From assembly GCA_949372755.1 (NCBI GenBank), contig CASIBO010000005.1:124001-188000 (forward strand): 64,000 bases of DNA, in the 5' to 3' direction. The position numbers and the translations under genes are program-made. The notes under the pieces are model-generated. The model saw only the letters and a program-made list of their open reading frames with translations, ran no database searches and was not told where the DNA came from. The stretch is from UBA9926 sp018645765. Its GTDB lineage: Bacteria > Pseudomonadota > Gammaproteobacteria > Pseudomonadales > Azotimanducaceae. Shown one piece after another: positions 17,340 to 26,436 of the stretch (within the stretch, counting starts at the first letter, position 1; each line of letters begins with the position of its first letter).

Positions 17340-18396
17340 CGGTTACCTCGGGTGCGTGCTCGGACAACGCGGCGGGCTTCAGAATGCCACGCTCGGTAAT
17401 AATCCCCGCAATCAACGCGGCGGGCGTCACATCAAAGGCAGGATTGAACACCGGCACATCCCGCGGCGCGGTCCAAACCCCTTGAATTTGACGCACTTCA
17501 TCGCCCGCACGTTCTTCGATCGTAATCTCCGCGCCTGTCGGCGTTTCGAGATCAATCGTTGACCAAGGACACGCAACATAAAATGGAATCCCGTAATGCT
17601 TCGCTAAAATTGCAACGCCCAGCGTGCCAATTTTATTGGCTGCATCACCGTTCCGGGCGACTCGATCAGCGCCCACCAGAACAAGATCAACCCAACCTTG
17701 AGACATGACATGGGCGGCCATATTGTCTGTAATCAGACGGCACGGTACCCCGTGGGCCATCAACTCATAAGCGGTTAACCGCGCTCCTTGCAGAACAGGG
17801 CGCGTTTCATCTACCCAAACTTGAACCGGCAAACCATCAGCCTGTGCTTGGTAAATTGGGGCGAGCGCCGTGCCAAACTCTGAAACCGCAAGGGATCCGG
17901 CATTACAATGGGTCAAAATCGAAGGCTTATCCTTTAATAGCGCAGCACCCGCAATACCGATTGCTCGGCAGGCAGCACGATCGGCCTCAAACAGTTTACT
18001 CGCTTGTTGATACAAGCGGTCTCGCCATCCTGCCTCACCCAGAGCCGCAGCTTTGGTTGCCGCAAAATCCAACATCTGCTCAACAGCCCAGGACAAATTC
18101 ACCGCCGTCGGTCTTGCCGCGATCAGCGCTTGACTTCGATGCCTCAATTCACCCTGAATCCGCGTCGGCTCATCCGCACAATCATCGAGCCCTAGAAGCA
18201 GGCCATAAGCGGCGGCCAGACCAATTGCGGGCGCGCCCCGGACCGCTAAGTTTTTAATCGCTGATATGACCTCAGAAAGTTCCGAGCAATCAAGATAGGC
18301 CACCGTTTCCGGTAGCCCTCTTTGATCTAAGATCTTCAGCCGAGCGCGACTTATTGACACCAGACTTTTGGGGAGTTCCACCGCATCCACCGGCAT
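17332..18396 (-). CDS. mtnA: S-methyl-5-thioribose-1-phosphate isomerase
   Basis: Isomerises 5-methylthioribose-1-phosphate to the ribulose form in the salvage of methylthioadenosine, and in some bacteria of 5'-deoxyadenosine. 354 residues, typical length, of the eIF2B-related fold. Seen: LAVRGAPAIGLAAAYG, the catalytic Cys region ILTHCNAGSLAV, VDETRPVLQGARLTAYEL, VLVGADRVARNGDAANKIGT and FYVACPWSTID. Its ATG overlaps by one base the stop of the upstream LLM gene (TAATG) and its end overlaps the aldolase, giving a coupled three-gene unit. Confidence 0.95.
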   Translation of the reverse strand: MPVDAVELPKSLVSISRARLKILDQRGLPETVAYLDCSELSEVISAIKNLAVRGAPAIGLAAAYGLLLGLDDCADEPTRIQGELRHRSQALIAARPTAVNLSWAVEQMLDFAATKAAALGEAGWRDRLYQQASKLFEADRAACRAIGIAGAALLKDKPSILTHCNAGSLAVSEFGTALAPIYQAQADGLPVQVWVDETRPVLQGARLTAYELMAHGVPCRLITDNMAAHVMSQGWVDLVLVGADRVARNGDAANKIGTLGVAILAKHYGIPFYVACPWSTIDLETPTGAEITIEERAGDEVRQIQGVWTAPRDVPVFNPAFDVTPAALIAGIITERGILKPAALSEHAPEVTDG

Positions 18397-19403
18397 TACC
18401 CAGCCCGCAAAGCAGCTACCATTTCGGTCCGAGTGCCAGAGTCAACGAAGCCAAAGGCACCGCTGGTACGGTCTGTAAAGTCGCCATAGCGCTGTTTCAT
18501 CTCTGGCACGATAGCGGCAGGATCCGCCATTATCCCCATGGTGTTGAGCATCTCATCGCTGATTAAATTCGACATCTCCGCCCATTGGCCCTGTTTTGAT
18601 AACGCGTTCAATTCAATTTGCAAATCGCCCCAGCCATGAACCCCTAGAACCTGCTTGTAAGCCGGTGTTGAGCCATAAAAAGAAATTCGATTCTTGGCCG
18701 CAACTTTTTCCGCCTCGAAGGTTGCCTCATCTTTTCCAGAAACAATGAAAGGCGTATAACTGATTTCAAAATCGGATCGACTGCGCCCTGATTTGGCAAG
18801 GCCACGGTCGATGGCCGGCAAGGTCACTTCTCGAATATATTTTTCATTGCTAAAGGGATGGATAATCAAACCATCGGCCACTTCACCAGCAACCTCCGTC
18901 ATAATCGGGCCTACAGCCGCCAAGACAACCTTCGGCGCCCCATACTCGGTATCTTCCGGCGTGAAGGCAGGCGTCATGAGCGTATGATTGTAATATTTGC
19001 CTTCAAACCGAAGCGGCTCGCCATCATACCAATTGGCCCAAATTGCTCGCATCGCTTGAATTAATTCTCTCATCTGCGCCGCTGGCGCGCCCCAGGGCAT
19101 TGAAAACCGCTTAGTGATGTGCGGCCGAATTTGTGATCCCAGCCCCAAAGTAAACCGGCCCTTTGAATAGGCGTTCAGATCATGGGCTTGGTTAGCCAGA
19201 ATCATCGGTGAGCGCGCAAAAGCAACGGCAATTCCGGTCCTGATTTCAATCGACTCGCTGTGTTCAGCAGCAAGCAGTAACGGAAAGAACGGATCATGGT
19301 TCATCTCCGCGGTGCCAACGCCGTCATAGCCATCGGCTTCAGCGGCCTGAACCGCAGCCGGCACCTTGCGCCAATTTTGAGTTAAATGCGTATCGACTTT
19401 CAT
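18396..19403 (-). CDS. LLM-class flavin-dependent oxidoreductase (TIGR03617-like)
   Basis: Luciferase-like monooxygenase fold, 335 residues, using FMN or F420. Visible features include YDGVGTAEMNHDPFFPLLLAAEHS, RTGIAVAFARSPMILA, GRFTLGLGSQ and KVVLAAVGPIMTEVAGEVADGL. The TIGR03617 family is annotated as probable F420-dependent oxidoreductase, but no F420 biosynthesis gene is in the window. Translational coupling with mtnA (TAATG) suggests a linked, so far unexplained, step. The AGGAG-type site (CAGGAGAACGCA) precedes the ATG. Confidence 0.85.
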   Translation of the reverse strand: MKVDTHLTQNWRKVPAAVQAAEADGYDGVGTAEMNHDPFFPLLLAAEHSESIEIRTGIAVAFARSPMILANQAHDLNAYSKGRFTLGLGSQIRPHITKRFSMPWGAPAAQMRELIQAMRAIWANWYDGEPLRFEGKYYNHTLMTPAFTPEDTEYGAPKVVLAAVGPIMTEVAGEVADGLIIHPFSNEKYIREVTLPAIDRGLAKSGRSRSDFEISYTPFIVSGKDEATFEAEKVAAKNRISFYGSTPAYKQVLGVHGWGDLQIELNALSKQGQWAEMSNLISDEMLNTMGIMADPAAIVPEMKQRYGDFTDRTSGAFGFVDSGTRTEMVAALRAG

Positions 19404-19900
19404 TGCGTTCTCCTGTTCCTGTTTTTAACGGTTCACTTTCGTCTTTTACTGTTTTGGCCTTTCAGACCGTTGACGCCTTGACCCTTCTGAGGCGCGCTTT
19501 TCTCGCTCAGGCGTTCGTCATCCCTGCTCGCCATAAAGCGTCTAATAACGTGACAACCAAGACGGCCATACCAAGCCTTTACCGCCCACTATCGAGCCCC
19601 TTTGATCAATTCAACCCCTACCTAATTCGATCTTTGAAGGTTATCGCCCTTGATCCGACCTCTAAGCAAAACGATGCGCGCTTCCCCCAGTGTAAAGGCT
19701 TGTTCTAAACCAAAGCAACGGTATCCGATCCAGTAATGCGTCATGAATAAAAGCGCATCGTCAGGATGCCGCTTTAAACGTGAAGCGTGGCTCGTCACCT
19801 CAAACTGAGCGGCGTGGCAAACCCCATTTTCAACCCTTGAACGCCCTTCAAATTCAGCCAACCAATTTCTCTAGGCTAAATTAGGTTGAAGTCCGCGTCT
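19404..19900. other. 497-nt region between galT and the LLM gene
   Basis: Apart from the weak 79-codon minus-strand frame listed separately, I see no gene, RNA or terminator here. A presumed promoter for the LLM-mtnA-aldolase unit should lie just above position 19403, but no convincing -35/-10 pair was identified. Confidence 0.4.
19622..19861 (-). CDS. Hypothetical 79-residue protein with TTG start
   Basis: A minus-strand frame downstream of galT and in the same direction. It begins MAEFEGRSRVENGVCHAAQF and contains HPDDALLFMTHYWIGYRCFG and a charged tail RIKGDNLQRSN. Codon use is mixed as in real genes and not obviously compositional. However the start is TTG without a good ribosome site, and I recognise no family. 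It may be a small real gene, a remnant, or chance. Confidence 0.28.
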   Translation of the reverse strand: MAEFEGRSRVENGVCHAAQFEVTSHASRLKRHPDDALLFMTHYWIGYRCFGLEQAFTLGEARIVLLRGRIKGDNLQRSN

Positions 19901-20923
19901 TTAGGACTCTTTACTCACCAGCAACCCTGCTGCGCTCAATTCAGCCGCTTTTTCCTCCGGGGACCCATCATTTAAGAACTGGCCACCGCCGGTTTCAACA
20001 CCGGCTAAATATTTTTGTAGACCCGGTCCTCGAAGCATTGGCTGCAAGCGAATATAACATCGATAGTCGTGATCAACCGATAGCGACTTTGGCGCCTGAT
20101 GCACCGACAGAATGTAGGACTGCGGCGTCGGCCATAAGTGATCTTGCATTTTAAGCACCGCGCGCAGGACCAAGGCCAAATCATCGAGCACTCGCCCTGG
20201 CATCTCTGGCAACCGTTGCCACGACCCTTTTGGCACAATAAAAGTTTCGTAAGGCAGCTGTGCGAAATAGGGCACAAACGCTAAGCAGTCGTCGGTTTCA
20301 ACTAAAATCCGGCGACCATCGGCTTGCTCGGACCGAATGATCGCATCAAATAAGTTGTCTGCATCGGCCTGGCGGTAACGCGCGACGGCCTGGATCTCTT
20401 GCGCAACGGTATGAAACACAAAGGGGGTTGCGTAAATCTGGCAATGCGGATGCGGGTTTGACACACCCACCACCTCACCATTATTTTCGAAAATAAAAAC
20501 ATGCTCATACCCAGCGGCCGCCATTAGCCCGTCGGTCTGATCCCGCCAACAGCGCACAACGGCTTTAAACTGATCCTCGGACAACCCGCTCAGCCGGCCA
20601 CCATGATCTGGGGTGTAACACAAGACCCGACACAAGCCTTCCGCACGGGCGCTTTGATAGATTCCAGGCGCCGGCTCTGGCGCGGGCGCGCTCGCTTTAA
20701 AGGCGGGATGGTCGTTATCAAAAACGAAGCAGTCAGTATAGTCGGCATTTTTAATACCAGATATCCGTTCACCGCCCGGGCATAGATAGCAGCTCGGATC
20801 AAACCAGGGTGCGTCAGGAGCCTCTGTAACCCGACCACCCGACCAGGGGCGGCTTCCACGATGACTCGTGACCGTCACCCAACGTTCAAGCAAAGGATGC
20901 CAGCGATTCTCCCAGGTCATCAT
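19901..20923 (-). CDS. galT: Galactose-1-phosphate uridylyltransferase family protein
   Basis: Transfers UMP between UDP-glucose and galactose-1-phosphate (HIT-superfamily Leloir enzyme). 340 residues with CYLCPGG (metal-binding Cys pair), VFDNDHPAF, VFIFENNGEVVGVSNPHPHCQ and the C-terminal Leloir part SYILSVHQAP. The active-site motif is HPHCQ rather than the common HPHGQ; the nucleophilic His is kept. AAGGA precedes the ATG. It follows cimA by 20 nt and is the last gene of the leuC-leuD-cimA operon, an unusual partner for a galactose gene, with no galK or galE nearby. Confidence 0.92.
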   Translation of the reverse strand: MMTWENRWHPLLERWVTVTSHRGSRPWSGGRVTEAPDAPWFDPSCYLCPGGERISGIKNADYTDCFVFDNDHPAFKASAPAPEPAPGIYQSARAEGLCRVLCYTPDHGGRLSGLSEDQFKAVVRCWRDQTDGLMAAAGYEHVFIFENNGEVVGVSNPHPHCQIYATPFVFHTVAQEIQAVARYRQADADNLFDAIIRSEQADGRRILVETDDCLAFVPYFAQLPYETFIVPKGSWQRLPEMPGRVLDDLALVLRAVLKMQDHLWPTPQSYILSVHQAPKSLSVDHDYRCYIRLQPMLRGPGLQKYLAGVETGGGQFLNDGSPEEKAAELSAAGLLVSKES

Positions 20924-20943
20924 CGTTTATCCTTGGGTTCCAA

Positions 20944-22578
20944 CTAGGTATTTTTTAAATCGTGCTGCTCAGATTGAAAGTCTCGGTGTTGCATCAGGGC
21001 AAAATGGTACGCCTCAATTAGGGCATTCCAGCTCGCTTTGATGACATCGACATTCACCCCGACTGTCCCGAAGGTACCGCCTTCAAACGTGTGCTCGAGA
21101 TGAACTCGAACTTTCGCGGCAGTTTCCTGCGTTGAGTTGATAACTCGCACTGTGTAGTCACTTAAATGCAGGTCATCAATTTCTGGAAAACGCGTTTGCA
21201 ACGCTTGCCGAAGCGCTTGGTTTAACGCATCCACCGGCCCATTGCCTTCGGCCGCGCATAAGATTTCCTCATCCCCAATGCGGACTTTTACCGAGGCTTC
21301 AATCGCACCTGCAATCGTGACATCGTTTTGGTCCGAGGCCGACTCGTTGGCGGGCGAATAAATGCGGTAGTAAATCGGTTCAAAACAGGGGCTAAAATGG
21401 CCGAGGTGACGACGGACCAACAAATCGAAGCTGCCGTCCGCATTCTCAAACGAATAACCCGCATGCTCTTTATCTTGGATGTCCTCCAGAATGTTCGTAG
21501 CCGACGTCTTACCGTGCAATTCTGGATAACGATTGGCCAATTTCGCTCGGACATTCGAGCCCCCGGACAACTCGCTAATCAGAATCTTGCGGCTATTGCC
21601 GACGCTTTCTGGCGTCACATGCTCGTAGGTTTCAGGATTTCTTTGAACGGCCGATACATGCACGCCCCCTTTGTGTGCAAACGCTGAACTGCCGACATAG
21701 GGCTGACCGAGCGGCCCGTCAAAGGCCAAGGTTTCCCAGACTTTGCGAGACAATCGCGTTAAGCCTTGAAGCCGACCTTCCGGCAAACACCTAAAACCAT
21801 ATTTCAACTCTAGATTGGCTATAATGGTGGTTAAATCAACATTGCCACAGCGCTCACCAATACCATTGATGGTGCCCTGCACCTGGCAAACCCCAGCCTC
21901 AACCGCACGCAGCGTATTCGCCACAGCCAAGCCACCGTCATTGTGAACATGGATCCCCAATTGAATTTCCGGTAGATGGCCCCGCGCCGCGCCTATTGCG
22001 CGCTCTATTTCGTGCGGCAGCGCGCCCCCATTGGTATCACATAAAATCACGCGATCCGCGCCGCCGACCAAGGCCGATTCAAGGGTTGCCAGCGCATAGC
22101 CTGGGTCGCCCTTGAAACCATCAAAAAAATGCTCAGCATCATAAAAAACAGGCTTTTGGGTTGCTTGCTTCAAATAGGCAACCGAGCCTTCAATCATTTC
22201 GAGATTTCGTTCAGCTGTGACGCGCAGCGCTTGCTCGACATGTAAATCCCAGGACTTCCCAAATATGCACGTCACATCGGCTTTGGCCTGAACTAGCATC
22301 TCCAGAAAGTGGTCGTCCTCGGGCAAGCAATCCGCACGGTGGGTTGAGCCAAATGCAGATACCTGAACTTGCTCAAAGCTTCTGTCCTGACACGCTAGAA
22401 AAAAGTCATTGTCCTTTGGGTTCGAACCGGGCCAACCCCCTTCAAGAAACATAACACCGATCGAATCCAACATGTCGGCTATGGCAAGCTTGTCAGAAAG
22501 CGACAGGTTGACGCCTTCACCTTGATTACCATCTCTCAGCGACGTGTCATAAATCTCGATCTGTCTTGAGGCGCTCAT
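20944..22578 (-). CDS. cimA: (R)-citramalate synthase
   Basis: Condenses pyruvate and acetyl-CoA to citramalate, the threonine-independent entry to isoleucine. 544 residues, the length of the long CimA type. The N-terminal TIM barrel carries EIYDTSLRDGNQGEGVNLS with the metal-binding Asp, FLEGGWPGSNPKD typical of citramalate rather than isopropylmalate synthases, and GIHVHNDGGLAVANTL with the His ligands. The C-terminal regulatory domain begins around residue 430 (VRIGDEEILCAAEGNGPVDALNQAL). The ATG overlaps the leuD stop by 4 nt, so LeuCD very likely isomerise citramalate here. Confidence 0.94.
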   Translation of the reverse strand: MSASRQIEIYDTSLRDGNQGEGVNLSLSDKLAIADMLDSIGVMFLEGGWPGSNPKDNDFFLACQDRSFEQVQVSAFGSTHRADCLPEDDHFLEMLVQAKADVTCIFGKSWDLHVEQALRVTAERNLEMIEGSVAYLKQATQKPVFYDAEHFFDGFKGDPGYALATLESALVGGADRVILCDTNGGALPHEIERAIGAARGHLPEIQLGIHVHNDGGLAVANTLRAVEAGVCQVQGTINGIGERCGNVDLTTIIANLELKYGFRCLPEGRLQGLTRLSRKVWETLAFDGPLGQPYVGSSAFAHKGGVHVSAVQRNPETYEHVTPESVGNSRKILISELSGGSNVRAKLANRYPELHGKTSATNILEDIQDKEHAGYSFENADGSFDLLVRRHLGHFSPCFEPIYYRIYSPANESASDQNDVTIAGAIEASVKVRIGDEEILCAAEGNGPVDALNQALRQALQTRFPEIDDLHLSDYTVRVINSTQETAAKVRVHLEHTFEGGTFGTVGVNVDVIKASWNALIEAYHFALMQHRDFQSEQHDLKNT

Positions 22579-23177
22579 CCCGAGTGATCCGAGTAACTCA
22601 ATCTCGTAGCCACCACTTGAATCGCGTCTTTGGCAACGAGCAATTCATCCAAAGGATCAAATCGCCCAGTTAAGAAAGCTTCACGCGAACTCTCTTTCAT
22701 CGTGAACGAAAACTGCTCGTTAGCGAAGATGAGGGTTTGCGCCTGAAGGTCGATTAAGAACTCCGCATCGGGATGATGTCCTACGAGCGCTGCCAACGCT
22801 TTGCGCTGCGTCTTTTCCATTATTAAGCACGGCATACCCAGCGTCGTACAATTGCCATGAAAAATTTCCGCGAAGCTTTCCGCAATGATGACCTCAAACC
22901 CGAATTTCTGCAGCGCTTGTGGGGCATGCTCACGACTCGACCCACACCCAAAGTTGGTGTCCGAGATCATAATGCTGGCCCCTTGATGAACGGGTGCATC
23001 CAGGATATGACCCTTGGAGACGTCTTGGGTATCAAACCGTTCATCATAAAACAGCGCAGGCCCCAGTTCATCGAAGGTCACACATTTCAAAAACCGTGCT
23101 GGAATAATCCGATCGGTATCGATGTCATTACCCTGCACATAAACACCTCGACCACTTCTTTTTACCAGATCATTCAT
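22575..23177 (-). CDS. leuD: Isopropylmalate/citramalate isomerase small subunit
   Basis: Swivelling small subunit of the aconitase-type isomerase. 200 residues. Features include GNDIDTDRIIPARFLKCVTFDELG and the conserved FGCGSSREHAPQAL, with FHGNCTTLGMPCL. It overlaps both leuC and cimA by 4 nt. Because cimA rather than leuA is in the operon, citramalate/methylmalate is the probable physiological substrate, though dual use in leucine synthesis is possible. The protein has extra C-terminal residues compared with short archaeal LeuD. Confidence 0.94.
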   Translation of the reverse strand: MNDLVKRSGRGVYVQGNDIDTDRIIPARFLKCVTFDELGPALFYDERFDTQDVSKGHILDAPVHQGASIMISDTNFGCGSSREHAPQALQKFGFEVIIAESFAEIFHGNCTTLGMPCLIMEKTQRKALAALVGHHPDAEFLIDLQAQTLIFANEQFSFTMKESSREAFLTGRFDPLDELLVAKDAIQVVATRLSYSDHSG

Positions 23178-24592
23178 GACGCCTGCTCCAGCTGAAAAAC
23201 ATCGCGCGCATCGGCCACGGCACCTTGCATCGCAGCCGCTGCGACCATGATCGGGCTCATAAGAATGGTTCGTCCCGTTGAGGAACCTTGCCTGCCCATG
23301 AAATTCCGATTGGAACTCGACGCGCAGACCTCATCGCCCACGAGCTTATCCGGATTCATCGCCAAGCACATAGAGCAACCGGGCTTGCGCCACTCAAACC
23401 CCGCGGCTGTAAAGATGTCATGCAGCCCTAATGCCCGTGCAGCTTGATCAACTTTCTCAGACCCTGGTACGGCGATGGCGCGCACCGATGACGAGACCTT
23501 TCGGCCCTCGATCACGGCCGCGACCGCTTGAAAATCACTCAAGCGACCGTTGGTACAGCTTCCGATAAAAGCGACATCGATCTTTGTCCCAGCAATCGGT
23601 GCATCGGCCTCGAGCTGCATATAACGCAACGCATCACTCATTAATTCCTGATCTAAACCCTCTGCTGCTGCGGGATCTGGAATCCGCTCACCAATACCTA
23701 ACGCTTGAGCCGGCGTCACACCCCATGTCACGGTCGGTTCAATCGCGTCACCGTCAATCACGACAACATCGTCGTAATGCGCATCCGGATCACTCGCGTA
23801 GCCTGCCCAACGGCGCTTTGCCGCATCAAACCCGTCACCGCTCGGCACCCGCTCTCGGCCTTCAAGATACGCAAACGTCGTCTCATCTGGGTTGATATAA
23901 CCGCATCGTGCACCGCCCTCAATACTCATGTTACAGACGGTCATGCGCTCTTCCATGGTCATGGCCTCAATCACGGCCCCGGCATATTCATAAGCATAGC
24001 CAACGCCTCCATTCACACCCAGCATCCGGATAATATGCAGGGTGACGTCTTTGGCCGTCACACCGGTTGAAAGCGTTCCTGTGACTTCGATTCGACGGAC
24101 CTTAAGCGGGTCCATGGCCAAGGTTTGACTCGCCAAAACATCTCGGACCTGACTGGTGCCAATGCCCAGCGCAATAGAACCAAAAGCGCCGTGGGTTGAG
24201 GTGTGACTATCACCGCAACAAATCGTAATGCCCGGTTGGGTTAAACCGAGTTCTGGCCCCACCACGTGAACAATGCCTTGGCTCCCGGAGTTGGGCTGAA
24301 AGAACTCGATACCGTGCGCTTCAGTGGCATCACTCAACACGGCCATCATCCGCTCAGCCATCGGATCACTAAACGGACGACTCTGATCATCCGTTGGAAT
24401 AATATGATCAACCGTTGCAAAGGTTCTGCCAGGATAGGCAACCTTCAAATCCTTGTCTTTGAGCATGCCAAAGGCCTGTGGACTCGTCACCTCATGGATC
24501 AGATGCAAGCCCATAAAAATCTGATACTGACCGTTCTCAAGCGGCCCAACCAAATGATCATCCCACACTTTCTGATATAAATTTTTTCCCAC
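23174..24592 (-). CDS. leuC: Isopropylmalate/citramalate isomerase large subunit
   Basis: [4Fe-4S] aconitase-family large subunit, 472 residues. The cluster Cys residues are in AFIGSCTNGRLSDF and EWRKPGCSMCLAMNPD; other signatures are VDHIIPT, CCGDSHTSTHGAFG and NMSIEGGARCGYINPDETTF. Translation starts with GTG, placing LYQKVWDDHLV near the N-terminus as in homologues; no strong ribosome site is visible. It is the first gene of the leuC-leuD-cimA-galT unit and is divergent from the GNAT gene with only 46 nt between starts. Confidence 0.95.
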   Translation of the reverse strand: MGKNLYQKVWDDHLVGPLENGQYQIFMGLHLIHEVTSPQAFGMLKDKDLKVAYPGRTFATVDHIIPTDDQSRPFSDPMAERMMAVLSDATEAHGIEFFQPNSGSQGIVHVVGPELGLTQPGITICCGDSHTSTHGAFGSIALGIGTSQVRDVLASQTLAMDPLKVRRIEVTGTLSTGVTAKDVTLHIIRMLGVNGGVGYAYEYAGAVIEAMTMEERMTVCNMSIEGGARCGYINPDETTFAYLEGRERVPSGDGFDAAKRRWAGYASDPDAHYDDVVVIDGDAIEPTVTWGVTPAQALGIGERIPDPAAAEGLDQELMSDALRYMQLEADAPIAGTKIDVAFIGSCTNGRLSDFQAVAAVIEGRKVSSSVRAIAVPGSEKVDQAARALGLHDIFTAAGFEWRKPGCSMCLAMNPDKLVGDEVCASSSNRNFMGRQGSSTGRTILMSPIMVAAAAMQGAVADARDVFQLEQAS

Positions 24593-24638
24593 GTTTTATT
24601 GACCTTTTAGGCGAAAACCGGGAGTTTAACAGATCTCA

Positions 24639-25256
24639 ATGCTCGCAGTAACGACTGGGAGCCGCAAAGCATGGAGACGGCCCGTGACCCGATTCAAACG
24701 AGCACTCGAACCTAACATCAAACTGAATCGGCTCACCCTCCGAGCGTTTACTGACGCCGACAAAGATCGCCTATTCCAATCTGTGCGACACTCCAGTGCA
24801 GAACTGATGCCGTTTCTACCTTGGTGCCACCCCCAATACGCCCGCAAGGACGCCAAGACCTGGATTCGTTTCGCGCAGGCAACTTGGCGAGATCGAACGC
24901 AGTTCGCTTTTTTAATTGAAGCATCTGACTCTGGGGCCCTCATCGGCGGAGTGGGCCTCGATTCGCCAAGTGAGCATGGCGACGCCAACCTTGGCTATTG
25001 GGTTCGCACGGATTGCACCGGATTCGGCTATGCAACCGAGGCCGCACGTGGACTTGCAGCACTGGGTTTGCAGCACCTCGGACTAAAACGAGTCCTGATC
25101 ACTTTGTCAGTCCATAATTCTGCGAGCCGTCAGGTTGCGATCAAAACCGGGGCGCAATTCTTGCGCGAAGAAAAAGATGGTTTAACGCTCCATGAGGTCA
25201 AACACAACGCTTTGATTTATACCTTAACGCAGCCCCGTATTCGCCTGATCGCCTGA
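24639..25256 (+). CDS. GNAT family N-acetyltransferase (RimJ/RimL type)
   Basis: Acetyl-CoA-dependent acetyltransferase, about 205 residues. The RimJ/RimL-like pattern starts at LNRLTLRAFTDADKDRLF, followed by MPFLPWCHPQYARKDAKTW, LIGGVGLDS, the acetyl-CoA-binding YWVRTDCTGFGYATEAARGLAALG and NSASRQVAIKTGAQF. The acceptor may be a ribosomal protein, another protein N-terminus, or a small molecule. The first 15-20 residues are poorly conserved in appearance, and an in-frame GTG near position 24682 is an alternative start. It is divergent from leuC. Confidence 0.86.
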   Translation: MLAVTTGSRKAWRRPVTRFKRALEPNIKLNRLTLRAFTDADKDRLFQSVRHSSAELMPFLPWCHPQYARKDAKTWIRFAQATWRDRTQFAFLIEASDSGALIGGVGLDSPSEHGDANLGYWVRTDCTGFGYATEAARGLAALGLQHLGLKRVLITLSVHNSASRQVAIKTGAQFLREEKDGLTLHEVKHNALIYTLTQPRIRLIA

Positions 25257-25470
25257 TAAATTGCCGCGCAAGGGCCACAACGCGGTCGCCTAAGGCCAAT
25301 GTGAGCGAGTCCGCGTCCCAGCCAACTGCCTGGTTTCAGATCGACAAACCCTTGGAAACGACTAGGCAGCCAACGTTCTGAGCCGTGTTACCGTGATTCG
25401 CTGCGAACGCTGAAGATCCTGTTTAGTCATACAAAACCTTGACCATTATTTTAAAAAAGGACGGAGAAGG

Positions 25471-25829
25471 CTCAGGCTATTTATTGGTCTCATTCTTATT
25501 TCGGTGTCTGGCTACAGCTTTGTTGATACTGATCACAATGACTTACCGCCAAATTTGATGGCCCTTATGTTTCGGTTTATAGAAGCTTGTCTTGTGACAT
25601 CACAAGACGAATGGTGAAAAATTTAGACTCTGCTGGCGTGACCTATCGTTATTTCAGTGTTGATGACAAAGAAAGCGCAGATGATTTTCATGCAAGAGTG
25701 ACGGCTTCTGGAATCTCTACCCGTCAATATAATTTGCCTGTTGTTGATGTTGGTGCAGATGTTTCAGTTAGGCCAAAAGCTAACGAGGTATTGAAAAATA
25801 TGCGCTATCGCAATAATCAGCAGCAGTGA
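25471..25829 (+). pseudogene. Decayed secreted glutaredoxin-like gene (frameshift, lost start)
   Basis: The first frame encodes a signal-peptide-like RLFIGLILISVSGYSFVD followed by DTDHNDLPPN. The second frame, offset by one base, gives KFDGPYVSVYRSLSCDITRR, then NLDSAGVTYRYFSVDD and LPVVDVGADVSVRPKANEVL, which resembles glutaredoxin (beta strand, single redox Cys instead of CxxC, cis-Pro VV). Adding one A near position 25551 would join them as LPP-KFDGPYVSVY. GGACGGAG upstream looks like a ribosome site, but no ATG/GTG follows at a proper distance. I read this as an inactivated exported glutaredoxin-like protein; a sequencing error explains only the shift, not the missing start. Confidence 0.55.
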
Positions 25830-26436
25830 CCGACCGCGGCCAATTTCATCAATGTGCGATGCATTTTGATGCGGCAGAGCGTTGCATACTTTCTCGTTTT
25901 GCGGCATTTTTAAGACAGCAATGGCCCAAAAACCAATAATGATGGCCGTTTGTGTGGGCATTTTAAGCAACAAAACCGGCACAAATAAAAAGGCCAAGCA
26001 GTAACGCACCTGCAACAGAGGCGGATGACCCGGTAAGTCAAGTCACGCATCAGGCGCAGACAATTCGCCGATTAGTTTCAAAAAGTAAACCCTAGCCAAG
26101 TCTAATTGAAATCAATGCTTTAGATGAAATTGTAGGTCACACACCCCCTTTATCAATCGATCACCTGATCACCACGGCTAGGGATCCGGCGTCCGCCCGA
26201 CGTCAACGACCCGTCCTGAAGGCTATCCGGATCATGACGAAGGCCCGTGCTGAGCAAGCCATTGGGCCCGTTTGCATGCGGCTTGGCGTCTCATCCATAA
26301 TAGGGACCCAACACGTATCGACTGAGCCACTGTCAACCTAGGCGTCGCACCGGTAAAGGTTTAAAGGTGCACGCCGCAACCAATGCGGATCACTTCATAA
26401 AATTAAAATAAAACGTCAAATAAAGGGAACACAAAC
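25830..26436. other. Gene-poor 607-nt stretch upstream of the aldehyde dehydrogenase
   Basis: No credible gene is seen. A minus-strand hydrophobic frame (25764-26015) starts with TTG and overlaps the decayed glutaredoxin-like gene in antisense. Around 26185-26335 a plus-strand frame has a faint TetR-like helix-turn-helix flavour but no start or ribosome site. AAAGGGA before position 26437 serves the downstream gene. Together with the preceding pseudogene this looks like a decay zone. Confidence 0.45.

Noticed and set aside
22420..22440. gggttcgaaccggg resembling a tRNA T-arm
   Set aside because: It is inside the conserved cimA reading frame (near GGWPGSNPKD) and no acceptor or anticodon arms surround it.
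26185..26335. Frame with a faint TetR-like helix-turn-helix (MRLGVSS)
   Set aside because: No start, no ribosome site and no C-terminal domain; similarity is too weak to call a gene or a remnant.
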